NCBI RefSeq assembly: GCF_030272615.1
Contig: NC_081410.1
Span: 223,873,415 to 223,937,414, forward strand
Length of the DNA stretch: 64,000 nt
From: Cryptomeria japonica
Lineage: Eukaryota > Streptophyta > Pinopsida > Cupressales > Cupressaceae
Reading direction: 5' to 3'
Positions 34,463 to 46,930 of this stretch are shown here, in pieces. Every line of letters starts with the position of its first letter. Position 1 is the stretch's first letter. The translations under genes and the position numbers were made by a program. The notes beneath the pieces are model-generated. The model was not told the DNA's origin and did not search any database. It worked only from the letters and a program-made list of their open reading frames with translations.

Positions 34463-36121
34463 TGGTGCAGGAGCACCTAAGACTTAGGCAATTTAACTTT
34501 CACAATTTTGGCTTGTTTTCACAATTTTGGCTTGTACTAACCCTAGCCAAGTAAGTGGTGAATAAGGACTCCAAGAGGGTCCAATACTGAGTATGTTGTG
34601 TCAATGTAGGCCTAGGTTAAGTTCATTTTACTTAGGTTTGCATTTTTGTGTAAATAGTGAGTTTGAGTAGGTATTTGGCCTTTTGTTGGTCAAAAGTGTC
34701 AAAAGTTGGCAAAATAATTAGAGAGGGTTAAATAGGTATTAGAAATGATATAAAATTCATTTATGATGATTTTTAATAGGTCTTATAAGTTGGAGAGACC
34801 AAAAAGTGAAAAAGTGCAAAGTTGCAAAAGTTATCACAACTTTTGAAAGTTGTCATGACAACTTTTGTCCGGAAATTGGTTAGCGATGGAGTTAGGGATT
34901 TCCCAATGCCATGGAAGGACTCAACATGTGGTAAATCTATATAAACCCTCTCTTTCACATTTACCAAGGTTCGTGAAGTGTGTTTTGTAAGTCTAACAAC
35001 TGAAACTACTCATTTTCAGTCTTGTGGACAACATTTTGGCTTGTTTTACTAAATTTTGCAATAGAATATGGATTGAATCCTTTGATCCAGAAATGGATTG
35101 AGTTACTCTTGTGTGTTTTTGTATTTTTGGCTCATTTTATATCTTTTTAGATACTATACATAGGTGTTTTCTTGTTCAAGTTTGTAAACAGCCAGTTTTG
35201 GCTTGTAATTAGCAATTTTCTTGTAAATATGGTTGCCCCATGAACACCACACGTGGTTCCATCATGACTTGTTGGAACATGATGGGAAACCCTTTTTATA
35301 GTGTACATATGCAGTTTCAAGTGCTGGAGAAGTGTTTAAACATGACTTCCCCCTTATTCTAGGCGAGTCTAGGAGCAACCCGGCTAGAGAAAATAAGGTG
35401 AAAAAGTGGTGTAAAGTGCAGGGGTGAGTGCAAGATCACTATTTCAGAGTTTGGAGGGGTTCATGGAGTTGGGAAAGACTTTTCCATGCATGGAGAATCT
35501 TTGAAAAATCCTTTTGATAGCAAAACCCCAATTTGTTCATTCACTGTCGATTAAAGGCCTTGTAAACCCTTCAAAAACCTCATTTTGGGGTTCATACATT
35601 GTATGGTGAAACCAAGGTCCAAAACCACAATAATCCTTGAGGGATAGGTGTATCTTTGAAAAAAATGAAAACTTATTTGGGGGTCCTTTGAATTGTTTTC
35701 ACCCAAGCCCTAGAAAACCGGATTTGGAGGCCTAATTAGGCCTAATTCCTTGTAGCCCTTTTCTAGGCAAGAATTTGAGATCAGTAAGAAACCTATTGGT
35801 TGCAAGCCACTAATGGACTTAAAATGCATAAAAAACATATTAGTAGACACCTCCACACCTTTGAAACATCTCATAATGATAGGAGGTCATTTTGACAACT
35901 TGAAGCCAAGAAGCCATAATTGAGTACTTGAGAAGAATAGTGAATTGGTAGGGTTCCTAGTCAAGACACTTGAAGCAAACACCTTAGAAAGAACAAGAAT
36001 CAAGCCCTAGAAGAGATTTATAAGGACTTGAAGGTATAGAGAGAAACTAGGCCTGGTGAGTTGGTGCAATTGAGCAACACCAGCTAGGTGAAGTGTTGAG
36101 CAAACTAGATAAGCCCCATCA
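34463..36121 (+). repeat. 3' LTR of E
   Basis: TGGTGCAGGAGCACCT to ...AAGCCCCATCA, 1659 bp. Compared with the 5' copy it has a short tandem duplication (TTCACAATTTTGGCTTG repeated at about 34497-34535) and scattered substitutions. Confidence 0.92.
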
Positions 36122-36126
36122 TTGAA

Positions 36127-36980
36127 TTCATGTGAGGTGTCAGATTGTTCGCTCCATATCTAAATTCAAATGATCTATGTCCATACATATTCCATGTGTA
36201 ACAATGACCTTCAAATCTTCTAGACACATATCTAGTATTTGCATTATATCTCATGTTCTCATTAGATCTGCTTCTACAAACATTAGCAGTATGTCTAGGT
36301 TTGTGACAGATAAAGCAAACAGGTTTGAAATCTTTCCTCCAGGTAGGCTTCTTAGCCTTAGGAGTAGTTTTACCTTCATGCATGTTTCTCTTGGTACTGG
36401 AAGATTCTTCTTTCTTAGATGTGTTGAATCCTAATCCATATGTGTCACCTTTCATTCTCTGAGACTGGATGTGTTCATCCAACATAGAGGATCTCTTCTT
36501 AAATGTTTCAAGCTTCCCATTAGCCTCAGTAAGCTCTTTGGTAAAATCTTCATTATTCTTTGTAAGAGTCTCTCTAAGAGACATTGCCATCTCAAGATCT
36601 AACTATAATGCTTATTTTTCTTCCTTCTCCTCTTGCCAATGTTCATGCAAAGCTGCATTCTCCTGCTTGATCTTGGAAATCTCATGATCTCTCTCTTTCA
36701 TCGGGTCTTTAGCTACCCTCCTTGCTTCAAGTTCTCTCCTCAAGTTTAGCTATTCACCATTCAGTTTCTCCACTTCTTCAGCCAGTGCATCAATATTAGC
36801 CTCATCTAAAGAACTGTTATCAGATATCTCTAATAATTGCTCAGTCAGCTCTCTCCTCTTTACTTGTGAAGCTTTGAATCTACCTCTCAGGGTTTCAAGC
36901 TCTTCCCTAGTTGCATCAAGTACTCTAGCCATCTCTCTATAACTAATATCCCCCATACGGGCTTTAGGGTTTCCTTCCAA
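36127..36980 (-). pseudogene. D gag, N-terminal and central parts
   Basis: ATG at 36980 (MEGNPKARMGD) opens a coiled-coil region (SQVKRRELTEQLLEISDNSSLDEANIDALAEEVEKLN) that aligns residue by residue with C gag (LAKRREYAKKMMELTENRSSDEADMDALVEEVEKLN). The frame 36590-36126 carries knuckles CFICHKPRHTANVC (intact) and CYTWNMYGHRSFEF (decayed). It is cut by E at 36121 and continues at 28132. Confidence 0.85.
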
Positions 36981-37003
36981 GTAGTTAGGCCTTAAGGAAT
37001 TTA

Positions 37004-37018
37004 GGCTCTTATACCAAT
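37004..37018 (-). other. Primer-binding site of D (decayed tRNA-Met type)
   Basis: On the minus strand this reads ATTGGTATAAGAGCC, one mismatch from the TGGTATCAGAGC core, directly inside the 5' LTR end. Confidence 0.8.
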
Positions 37019-38731
37019 TGGTAGACTTATAAAGAACTAAGAGGGGGGGTGAATCAGTGATAGAAAAAGAAATAACACTTTAAACCCAGACCAATAAAAG
37101 CAATTAACCAGTTTACTTAAGACTTTGCATGCAATCCAAAGTGTTATAGCAGCATTCACAATAAGTAAAACATTCACCATAACACAAGTGTTTATAAATG
37201 GAAAACCCAACTGGGAAAAACCACAGTGAGATGGGACTCACAAGTTAACTATCTACAGAAATAGGTAACTGACCAATTAAGGTCTACAAAGTTCTCTGCT
37301 AGGAGCAAATCCTATAAGAGATTCCAATGCCCTGTTAGGAGATATACCTATTTAAAGGTAATACCCTGCTAGGAGTAACCTCGGTAGAAGATTTCAAATC
37401 CAAACTAATGGATCTCCTGGTTAGAGGATTTGTACAATGAAGCTTGTTAGAGCTTACCCGGTTAGGGGATTTAACTGTTGTAGTGATTACAAAACAACAA
37501 GTGGTATGATCTATAAATAGCACATCCTGCTTGTATAGATCCTCTTCTGCTCACTCAATACTACATCATCGACATACTCTGTAATTCGCATCAACTCTAA
37601 CATGTATATTTCATCATAAAAAATAGTTCATCACAAAATATTTTTATAGAAAATAGATTTAATGTTGGCCTCAAGAACCTCATCACAATTTCCTAGGTTC
37701 AGTGTATCTAGACAATCTTCCATAACACATCATAGATCACCGCCAAAACTATCAGTTAGAGATAACCTATCACATAATCTATGAAATCGGTTGAGTGTTA
37801 ACCGCTTCCAACTCATATACTGATTATCCTCCATTCATCTCCTTCTCGATCTCCCCTGCATCTCAAAACTAGTGTCATTGGAATTGATCAAAACCAATTG
37901 TCATTCCTGCATATATCAGTTTAGACACCTTCGTACTAGTTGGACTTCACTATACAAATGATATTGGTTTGCAATACAAATACTTAGGAGTAGTATCGAT
38001 TGAGTTAACTAATATGTGTGTGTATATGTGCTCCATCAATGACAACACATAAGTTCATCCAATACAAAAATCATCATCAAGCCAACAATCATCTTTCTTG
38101 ATTTCAGACTGCATCACATTTAGATCACTTTCTGGCAAGATATTGCTACCGGCTTCCATGACAGTTTCTTGTTACCAATTGCCTAAACCTGTTCTGAAGC
38201 TTGCAGAGCCTTGGGCATTGATTTTGATGTTCCTTGGCATGTGGTCAACCTTCTGCATTTCATCCTTTGGATTTTCCAAAGGAATCTCTTGGTGGAGGCC
38301 AACCTTTGTTATTTTCATGTTAGGTCTTGTTCTTCAGGTTTTAATCCCTTTTGTGTCGACTGGATCCTTTGGATTGATATATATATATTTGTAATTATGC
38401 TTTAGAATGTAATCAATTTAGAATTAATCAAAGAATCAGATAGCTAGATGGTGCATACAAGATAGATCTTTTGATTCAATGTGTCAGTTGTGACATATTC
38501 TACCAGGCCTGTGTGCCAGTATGTTGTAACTCAGTTGTTATCGATTGGATGTAATCAAATTTCATGCAATAAATCAATCTGTTTTGCATTGCCTCCATCA
38601 TATCTTTGTGTTTCCGTTGTGTTTACTCTTGTTGACCGGTCCGAATTGATCTCTTTGAGGTCCCTCCTCATTGGTGACTGCTTCACTTGCACACACACAT
38701 GTTGACAACAATGAAAACTTCAATGCCAACA
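37019..38731 (-). repeat. 5' LTR of D (1.7 kb)
   Basis: On the minus strand it starts TGTTGGCATTGAAG at 38731 and ends ...AAGTCTACCA at 37019. U5 has the shared TGATTCACCCCCCC run (37030-37044) and a GTGGTTTTTCCC...GGTTTTCC block near 37200. No open frame is convincing. The partner LTR is outside the window. Confidence 0.85.
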
Positions 38732-39560
38732 GTTCCAAAGAGCTATGGATATAGTATTTGCAAGCTTAATTGATTCAATTTTGGTTGTATATCAAGATGA
38801 CTTAACTGCTTACTCTAAGAAGGTTGATGACCATTTCTTTTATTTGCAAAGGATTTTTGATAGAGATTTGGAGTTTGGCATCTCTTTAAATCCAAAAAAG
38901 TGTGCTTTTGGGGTGATTGAGGGAAAGCTCCTTGGACATATAGTGTCAAAGGATGGGGTGAGCATTGATCTTGAAAGGGTGGAAGCTATAGAGAAAATTC
39001 CCATTCCAAAAATACTAAAGGGTATTCAGTCCTTCTTTGGCCAAATCAATTTTGTAAGAAGATTCATTGTAAACTTTGTTGAAATAGCTAAACCTATTTC
39101 CAACATGCTTAAGAAGAATGTTGTCTTAATATGGGATCATCAAGCCATTCAAGCTTTTCAAGAAATAAAAAGAACTATTAAGGAAGTACCTATTTTGATA
39201 TCTCTAGATTTCAGTAAGTCCTTCCAAGTAATCTCCTTTGCTTCCTATCACACCAATACTATTGTCATACTTTGAAACAAATCCCAAGGAAATAAACAAC
39301 CTATTGCCTTTTTTAGTCAAACCCTACAAGCAACAAAACTAAAATATGACATGGTTGAGAAAAAAGCTTATGCATTGGTCAAGGTTGTAAAAACCTTTAG
39401 ATCCTATTTAGTAGGATCACATGTCATTGCTTATGTCCCTAATGCAGCAATGAAAGATGTTTTTATGCAAATAGAAACCACAAGAAGGAGGTGCAGATGG
39501 ATAAATAAGATCCAAGAATTCAGTATTGACATTCAGATTACAAGGCTAGTCAGAGGATAG
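38732..39560 (+). pseudogene. F reverse transcriptase (C-terminal) and degenerate RNase H
   Basis: It begins inside RT just before the catalytic motif: VVYQDDLTAYSKK, then LNPKKCAFGVIEGKLLGHI and IQSFFGQINFVRRFI. RNase H shows SFASYHT in place of the DAS catalytic block, the same replacement as in A. A TGA at 39273 and stops afterwards break one single frame (frame of 38745). Confidence 0.9.
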
Positions 39561-40076
39561 GGATTCACTAGGTTGACATTTGAGGATAATTTGCAGATGG
39601 TTCAAGACCCTCAAATTGTGGACAATTAGATATGTATTCTGGAGACTTTTCCTTGGTATTTTGATATCATCACTTATTTGAATACAAGAGATTGCCCTCC
39701 TCATCTAGTCCATAATAAAAGGAGGACCCTTAATCTCCAAGCATAGAGATATACTTTTGTTCAAGGTGATCTATATTGGAAGAACAAGGATGGAATTCTA
39801 CTCCTTTGTTTGGATGAGTGTCAAGCCAAGAAGATACTTGAACAAATGCATCAAGGAGTGTGTGGAGGACACTTCACTACTAAAACCACTTCCCATAAAG
39901 TATTGAGGGTAAGATATTATTGGCCCGCCCTATTCTCAAATTTATACAAATTGGTCCAAGCATGTGAACCATGTCAAAAAAATTCAGGTAAACTAAAGTT
40001 TTCAAGAGCATTATCTCTTAGACCTGTTTCATCTAAAGCTCCTTTTTATCAATGGGGAATTGCTTTCATAGGATAA
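39561..40076 (+). pseudogene. F integrase, N-terminal part
   Basis: The same frame as RT, with TAG stops near 39630 and 39745. The zinc module HQGVCGGHF...ACEPCQKN has all four ligands. The core begins QWGIAFIG, where the first catalytic Asp is Ala (A keeps GIDFIG). G is inserted directly after, with TSD accaa. Confidence 0.88.
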
Positions 40077-40081
40077 ACCAA

Positions 40082-40897
40082 TGTTGGTATTATGGATGTG
40101 TTGCATTGGTTTTTTCATTGATGTAAACACTTATCAGCACTTATCCTTCTAGAGATCTTTGGTTATGTTGAACCAGCACATTATGTTCATCGACAAGTTC
40201 AGTGACTTATGCACAGTCACCAGTATACTATTCACCAATAGGTTATATTGTTCACCGACACTGAGGATGACTTATTATCATCTGGAGATCACTTGGTTAT
40301 GTCGAAGACATGATTTGGACACTTGGTTTTGGTATTTTGGTTATTGGTCTAATTAGGTTGACATATTTGTTGTTACTAACAAATTGGTCTAGGTTATGGA
40401 TCAGCATGCATTATCTATTCCAGATCAGCACGACACGTTATGGACATGATTTAATTAATTGGCTATTGTTATAATTGTATTGAGCCGACATGATGCATCA
40501 AATCTTGATTTATCTATAATTGATTTAATTGTAATATTCTTAATTAGCCGACCTACAAATTTGGTCTTAGGTTTTGGTATATATGTAAGATCTCATTTGT
40601 GAGATGATGTAAGTAAGATATAGAATAGAGAGACGGTATATGGTTATGGTATTGTAACATGGTATGTGTGAATATTGAAGATTATATGAGCAGACCATAG
40701 AGAAGGTTCAAGGAAGGTGATTATCAGAGCTTAATCGGTACCGAATCAAGCATTGGAGATGCTACTTTGAGCAGTACATTATCATTGGATTTAATCATCC
40801 AATTGTAGTCAATGTGACTCCTATTTTGTGATTGAGCAGTGAGCTCTAGGCAGTTGGTCTTTCTGCATGTGCAGACCCCATTTGTATACATATACTA
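40082..40897 (+). repeat. LTR of G, first part (U3)
   Basis: TGTTGGTATTATGG start. It includes GGTATATATGTAAGATCT (about 40577), a TATA-like site also present in I. It stops at the C insertion (TSD tacta 40893-40897). Confidence 0.85.
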
Positions 40898-42071
40898 TGT
40901 TGGAATTTTGATGATGTTTTGATTATCATTGATGGACACACACTTTCTTGATGTATCAGTTATGCTCAACCGGTAATTGCTCCGACCGGTATTGTGTATT
41001 ATTGGATGTATAGTCTTTAGACTATCGGTGTTTTGCAAAAAATGGTTTACCGGTCACAGATTGTATGAAGACCGCAAGCAATATGAAGACCCTAAGCGAT
41101 AAGAGGATCCCAAGTGGTTCAAGGAGCTCAAGCAGTATGAAGGAACCAAGCGATAGTTAACTTTTGATCGAAACACTATGATCTACTAGTCTTCATTTTT
41201 GACAGTCGATAATTGGTATATTGTACTAACCGGTATTACTCTGTGATGAGGTACCAACCGATATTACTGTAATGTGTGATGAGTTATCATCCACCGACAC
41301 TTTCGCTGTGATTTTTTGTCATGTTACCAAATGTGTCTAGATGCACTGAACCTAGGAACTTGTAGTCTAATCCTCTTGGACCGACATGAAATTAGTTTCC
41401 TTTATAAGGACATCATATCTAGGGTTTGCATGTGAGATGTGTGATATGTGAGACATAGAAGATAAAAGGTTATGTGCGATCATTGAAGAGAAGATTAGGT
41501 CTATGTGAAGAAATAGGGTGTGGAGATATTGAAGGCTGAAGTAATGTTGAAATGCATTAACAATGAGCTGTCAAGGATCTAACTAAGCATACTATGCTAT
41601 TATCTAGATCATTCACTTGTTTATTACTAATATCTTCGACAAGTCTGAAACCTTTAACCGAGTAGGCCCAACAAAGCCTTTTTAAATCCTCTAACAAGGT
41701 GGTTCACAACTGTGGATCTGAAATCCTTTAACAAGGTACTCTTTAATAGGACTTATCTCCTAACAGAGATCTAGATCCCTAACAGGATCTGTTCTGGTGA
41801 AGAACATTGTATGGCCTTAACCGGTCTGGTTCCTATTCTGTAGATAGTTACTTGTGAGTTTTTGCTCACCGTGGTTTTTCCCATTTGGGTTTCCACGTCA
41901 AATATCTTGTGTTATGGTGATTGTGGTCATGTGGGTGAATGCTTTGTTTGCATTTATCTTAACCGGTTTATTAGTCAATATTTTGTACCCGTTATCTGCT
42001 AAATTATTTAAAAGTTTGTTTACAGTATTTTTTGGTATACTAATTCACCCCCCCCCTCTTAGTATTCATCA
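40898..42071 (+). repeat. 5' LTR of C
   Basis: TGTTGGAATTTTGATG to ...TTAGTATTCATCA, 1174 bp. TATA-like CCTTTATAAGG at about 41397; U5 block GTGGTTTTTCCCATTTGGG at 41871 and TAATTCACCCCCCCCC at 42041. Confidence 0.93.
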
Positions 42072-42086
42072 ATTGGTATCAAAGCC
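42072..42086 (+). other. Primer-binding site of C
   Basis: ATTGGTATCAAAGCC directly after the LTR; one change (G to A) from the tRNA-Met core. Confidence 0.88.
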
Positions 42087-42121
42087 AACCTTTCTATAAG
42101 TCTAACCACTTGGAAGGAGAT

Positions 42122-43396
42122 ATGGGGGAATATAGTGTGAGGGAACTTACTCATCATCTCACTTAGAGTGAGAGAGCGTATGATGAACTCAAAGTCAAGT
42201 ATAAAGCCTCTTTGGCCAAGAGAAGAGAGTATGCTAAGAAAATGATGGAACTTACTGAAAATAGATCTTCTGATGAAGCTGACATGGATGCCCTAGTTGA
42301 AGAAGTTGAAAAACTGAATGAATCAAAAGCCAATCTGAGAAAAGAGTTGGAAGGACTAACTATCAGAATGTGTCAAGAGCTTGAGAACAGAAAGAAAGCT
42401 TAAGATCTTGTAAAAGACAAAGATCATGAGATCTCCAAGCTGAAGCAAGAAATCAATACCCTTACCGCTCGCCTCCAAGAGAGTAAAGTGGAAAAATAAG
42501 AAATGCAAGGTGAACTAAACATGGCTATTTCTGAGAATGCAACCTTGATGGAATCCAATGCTACTATATCCAAGGAACTTACTAACTCAAAGGAGATACT
42601 TACCAAATTCAATCAGAGTACTGCTAAGCTAGAGCAAAAGCTAGAATCGACAAAGCTAGTAAAGAATACCACTGGACTTGGTTTCTCTGGGTATGAGGAA
42701 GGTGAGACCTCTAGAACAAAATTTGAAGCATCAAAGAAGCAACTGACATCCAAGGATAAAGGCAAGAAAAAATTTAAACATTTTTTCTTTAATTGTCTCA
42801 AAGAAGGACATACTGCCAATGTGTGTAGAAGTAAGGCCTACAATAATTTTTCTTATTTTCAAAACAATATGCCTAGATCCAATAGATTCAATGGAAACTA
42901 TTATGCATGCAACAAGTTTGGGCATAGAGCATTTGAATGCAGGTTAGTTTTGCACAACACTGGGAGATATCCTCCAAGGACTCAAGGAGTCATCCCGGAA
43001 CCTTCTATGAACTGGAATCCCAACTGGTACAATACCTATGACCATTGGTCAGGTGGTTATCATGCGGCTACTAGTTGGAGAGAAACTTGTTTGATCTGTC
43101 GTGGTAGCAGTCACACTACTACAACATGCAGAAGGAAGAATGGAAGTATGAATAACGGACCATGGAGAACACCTGGAATGGTATGTTATCATTGCAACAA
43201 ACCAGGACACACTGCTAGAATTTGCAGACTGAGAAAGAACCTATCGGGTGATATACCAATCACTTCTGAAGGGAAGATTGATGTTGAAATAGTTCAAACA
43301 GAAATGAATAAAACTTGGGAAAATAAATCAAAAGAAGAGTCACAGAATGAACATGTTTCTGCACCTAGTGTGGAAGTCTCTGAACTGGCAAACTGA
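42122..43396 (+). pseudogene. C gag
   Basis: ATG at 42122 (MGEYSVREL). A single frame with stops after HLT, after RKKA (42401) and after KVEK (42497). The N-terminal half is coiled coil (VEEVEKLNESKANLRKEL; KELTNSKEILTKF). Knuckles: FFNCLKEGHTANVC (first Cys lost), YYACNKFGHRAFEC (first Cys lost), CLICRGSSHTTTTC and CYHCNKPGHTARIC (both intact). It ends with an acidic/Ser tail. It presumably assembles with, or forms, particles carrying this element's RNA. Confidence 0.88.
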
Positions 43397-43829
43397 GCTT
43401 CAAAAAAGATTAGGGGGAACATATCGGTGAAATATTTCAAACCCCTAGTTTATATCGGTAAAGACCTTAACCGATATATGTTACCTATCAATTGGCAGAA
43501 GACTTGAAGCAGTAAAGGGAAAAATTAGGGCTTGTGCCCTAGCGGTGATACATTTATTATGGTGGGTGAGAATTTGTTTAAAAGGGTTTTCATCATCATT
43601 TTCACTTATCTATTTTCGAAAGAAGAATTTTTCAAGAGCTAAGAAACCAGAGCGATTTGTCTAGCAGTTGACAAAATCTTGTGTGAAACCTTGCAACCAT
43701 TTTCAAGCAATCAGTGAAGAACTCTAAGTGGTGAACTTGCAACCGAAGTGGTGTTTTGTGCGCGACATTGGAAAACCTAAATTCCAGTTTATGAAGGTAT
43801 TTTATGAAATTCTTACTTATCATTTGATC
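43397..43829 (+). other. Spacer between gag and ORF2 of C
   Basis: About 430 bp without a supported gene. It starts with a short purine-rich stretch (AAAAAAGATTAGGGGGAA) and holds several CGGT-type motifs. D (27250-27707) and H (61194-61594) have a similar spacer at the same place, which may hold a signal for internal translation or splicing. Confidence 0.5.
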
Positions 43830-44876
43830 ATGGCTTCTGCATCGCACTCCAGTTCTAGTGCACCTATAGATTTAGCCAAATTTCTTCAAAAGAAAATGAA
43901 ATACAATGCTCTATCTCAAATACCCACCAGAGTTATTGTTGAGGGAGATATTTCAGGGTATATAGACTGTAAATGGGAAGACCTAGGATCCCTAGTGATT
44001 TCATTCCTAGCTAAGTTTGTTCTGTGGGGATGGCAAGAAGATCAAATCTGAGTATAGTGTCCTTGAGAAGATGAAACTGCACAATGCGGTATATTTTTTG
44101 GAAGAGTTCACAAAAGAACATATTTGCATCATCCTTAGCAGAGTGCTTGGTGACAAGATGTAGCTCTAGTGGACCCATGACATCACGCCGGAAGCAATTT
44201 ATGTCATCACCAGTTTCTACAATATTGGAGAGGTACCATCTCTATGGAAGGTCACCAAAATTGAAATGACAAAGCTCACCAGTTCTGTGAGTTACCAACG
44301 AGCGATGACCGTTAACACCATCTTTGATGATCTGGTAAAATATGCTTGCATCGTGATTGGTTACCAGATGTTTTATGCCAGCGGAATGAATTATGTCCCT
44401 GTTGCTGTAGTGAATGTTGCTTACAAGATGATCAAGGAAGACACTACATTTGACCTATGTACCTGTCTACAGAAGCAATTGTTGTTGAATTTAAATTCCA
44501 TCAAACAAGACAATTCTCTAAGGTTTAGGTTTGGCCAACTTTTGGTCAGTTTATTCTTCTACTTTCAAGGTTGTTTCCCTAGAGTAGGTGATGTTCAATG
44601 GTCTGCTGACCTACCAATTTCCAGACAAATTAAGGAAAGTCTACAAGCAGTAGGAACTATATATCCTGAGGTTCTTAACAAGTATTTGAATGAATTCAAG
44701 CGGAAGATGAGCCAGAGAATGAGGATATCTGATGATATTGTGAAGAAGTATGAAGATGACATCTTCTTCACAATAAGGATAGATTACTACATAATGGAAG
44801 CGGTGGAACCGAGAAAGGAAGTCGTTGGCCCTATGGGGTATGAAGTGATGAATGAAATGTTGATTGGGTATGCCTT

Positions 44877-45693
44877 TGTTGGCATATGCACACTCCAATG
44901 AGACATTGTAGGTGATTGAAGGTTTTGTCATTGATGGCAACCTTACAATCCTATGGCACTGGCAAGGCATTACACTGGCAAGTTAGTGCACCGGCATTAG
45001 TAGATCACACTCCACACCGGCACTCAGGACACTAGCACTCGCACAGAGAAAAGAAGTATACCGGCACAGAGGCCGACAGGATTTTGTTATATTACATTTT
45101 GTTTATTATTGTAAAAACTTTGTAATCCAACTTGGAATGTTGTAAAATGACTCTTCTATATAAAAGAGATCATTGTAGACATTTGGTAAGGAAGTTAAGA
45201 AAGTGATGTAAGTGAAATATTAAGGCAGGCCTATTATGTGAAATATAGGTTAAAGGGTTTATGCAAGAAGCAAAGCAACAACTGGTATTGGATCAGGCAT
45301 TATAGATGCTATTGTAAAGTAGTACAAGTTATTGGATTTGTATAATCCTCATTGTAAGTCATTGAGACTTCCCATTGAGTAGTGAGCTCTACGCAGTTGG
45401 CCTTCCTGCATGTGCAGGCCCCTATTGTAAGTAATATTCTCTTATTGGCTAGTGAGTGAATATTATGGGTCACAAATCCCACCGAGGTTTTTCCCACACC
45501 AGGTTTCCTCGTTAAATCCTTGTGTCATGGTGTGCTTTTCATGTGGATGTTTTTAATTCTGTTCATTGCATTATTTCTTGCATATCGGTACACTGTTGTA
45601 ATATGTTCTGCATGTTTTAAGTTAAGAAATACTAATAACCAGTTAGATACTGATTCACCCCCCCCCCTCTCAGTATCTATGGGATTCCTAACA
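44877..45693 (+). mobile_element. Solo LTR S (A' family) inside C ORF2
   Basis: TGTTGGCATATGCACACTCC to ...GGGATTCCTAACA, 817 bp, matching the A' LTRs. Flanks gcctt (44872-44876) and gcctc (45694-45698) are a decayed TSD. Removing it restores the ORF2 frame across the junction. It has TATATAAAAG at 45157 and CACCGGCA copies in 44957-45080. Confidence 0.9.
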
Positions 45694-46599
45694 GCCTCTA
45701 CCCTACTTGCCTCACCACTGGATGCAAAGAAAAAGAGAACTGGTACCTACGTGGAAAGGGTCACACTGATGGAAGAACCAAAACAGAAAAAGGGCAAAGC
45801 AGTGCCATCGTTATCTGCACCGGTTACCTCTGCCAGTCTGAAAGTGACCAAGTGGTCACTAGCTAAGAAGAAACCTGAGATTATTCCAGTAAAGGTATTT
45901 GAGAGGAAGCGGAAATCCAAGACTCACTCACTGGAGTCAAAGGACACTGAACCGGAGATTCAAACAAAGAAGACAAGGCAATCAAGCAAAAAACCGAAGT
46001 CTACCGGTAATGTTCCTACAACTTTAGCATTGGTAAATATAGATATTTCCTCTTATAAGCCAATGACACATTGTCAGAGGACACTAAAGAATATTAAGAG
46101 GAAAGTGCTTGATGATTTAAAGGAATATTTTGATGATTTTAATGATAATGAGAAAGAAGGGGTAGAACAGGAAGTCATTAAATACTTATATATTAATGAT
46201 CGGTCGCCATCTAAGATTAGATCGGTTACACCAGATTCTTTGTATAATTCTTTAGATAATAAATGACACATTTCCATTGAAAGAGAATAGGAGATCAGGG
46301 ACAAAATTTTTGCACAATACTTTCCTGATGCTTCAATTCTAAATTATTTGAAATAATGGATAAGAATAAAGGCATCTTCTTCATGAGAAGGAGAAGACCT
46401 AGGCTACTAGAAGGTAAAGCTTTTGAAGTGGAAAAGGATACTCACATACAAGGAAAACTCTTGTCAAAATACATCAAGTATCTGAAGCCACTAGGAAGGC
46501 TGATCAAGAACCTGACCTATCCTCAGGCCAACTGAATGAGGTATTTGACAGTCAAGGAGAAAGAGTGACAAAACAAATTGACACTATTGATGTTGATGC

Positions 46600-46930
46600 A
46601 TTAGATATTGAGGATGTCACTCCTGACAAAGAACAAGCTGAGAAAGAGAAACAGGACAAAGAGAAAGCGGAGAAAGAGCAAGAGGAAAAAGCAAGGCAAG
46701 AAGAAATCAAGAGAAAAGAGTCAGAGAAAAAGAAAGAGGAAGACAAGAGAAAAGAGGAAGAGAAAAAGAAAGAGGAAGAAAAGAAGAAAGAGGAAGAAAA
46801 GAAGAAAGAGGAAGAGAAGAAGATAGAAGAAGATAAGAGAAAAGAAGAAGAGAAGAGGAAGGAAGAAGAAAGGAAGAAGGAGGAAGAGAAGAAAACACAA
46901 GAAGAGGAGAAAAAGAAGAAAGGAGGATAA
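46600..46930 (+). repeat. Lys/Glu codon repeat in C ORF2
   Basis: AAGAAAGAGGAAGAG-type units repeat about 20 times and encode a KKEEEKKKEEE helix. Four other frames through it are long only because of the repeat and are not genes. H and A' have shorter charged tracts at the same point of ORF2. Confidence 0.85.

Larger units (their letters stand above)
28138..36121 (+). mobile_element. Element E: Ty3/gypsy chromovirus
   Basis: LTRs are 28138-29768 and 34463-36121, with flanks ttgga (28133-28137) and ttgaa (36122-36126). It has an initiator-Met primer site, gag with zinc knuckle, protease, RT, RNase H, integrase and a chromodomain at the C-terminus, which places it among chromoviruses. The 7984-bp copy is the best preserved autonomous element here, but its frames hold several TAG stops and two frameshifts. 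Confidence 0.93.
1..38731 (-). mobile_element. Element D: non-autonomous copia-like LTR retrotransposon, 5' part, interrupted by A and E
   Basis: D reads right to left. Its 5' LTR is 37019-38731, a decayed tRNA-Met type primer site follows at 37004-37018, then a CCHC gag (36980-36127 and 28132-27708) and the accessory frame ORF2 (27245-26041 and 195-1, off the window edge). Two later insertions split it: A (TSD acttc at 191-195 and 26036-26040) and E (TSD ttgga/ttgaa). Removing A brings the Lys-rich part of ORF2 on both sides together. The right end (TG...CA terminus at 38731) abuts the RT of element F, so D landed inside F. No pol is seen in the part present. Its 3' LTR lies outside the window. 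Confidence 0.85.

Noticed and set aside
41854-42099. Small membrane protein in C LTR (also 49131-49382)
   Set aside because: It covers the conserved U5 block GTGGTTTTTCCC and the C-run; conservation is at DNA level in many LTRs in different frames.
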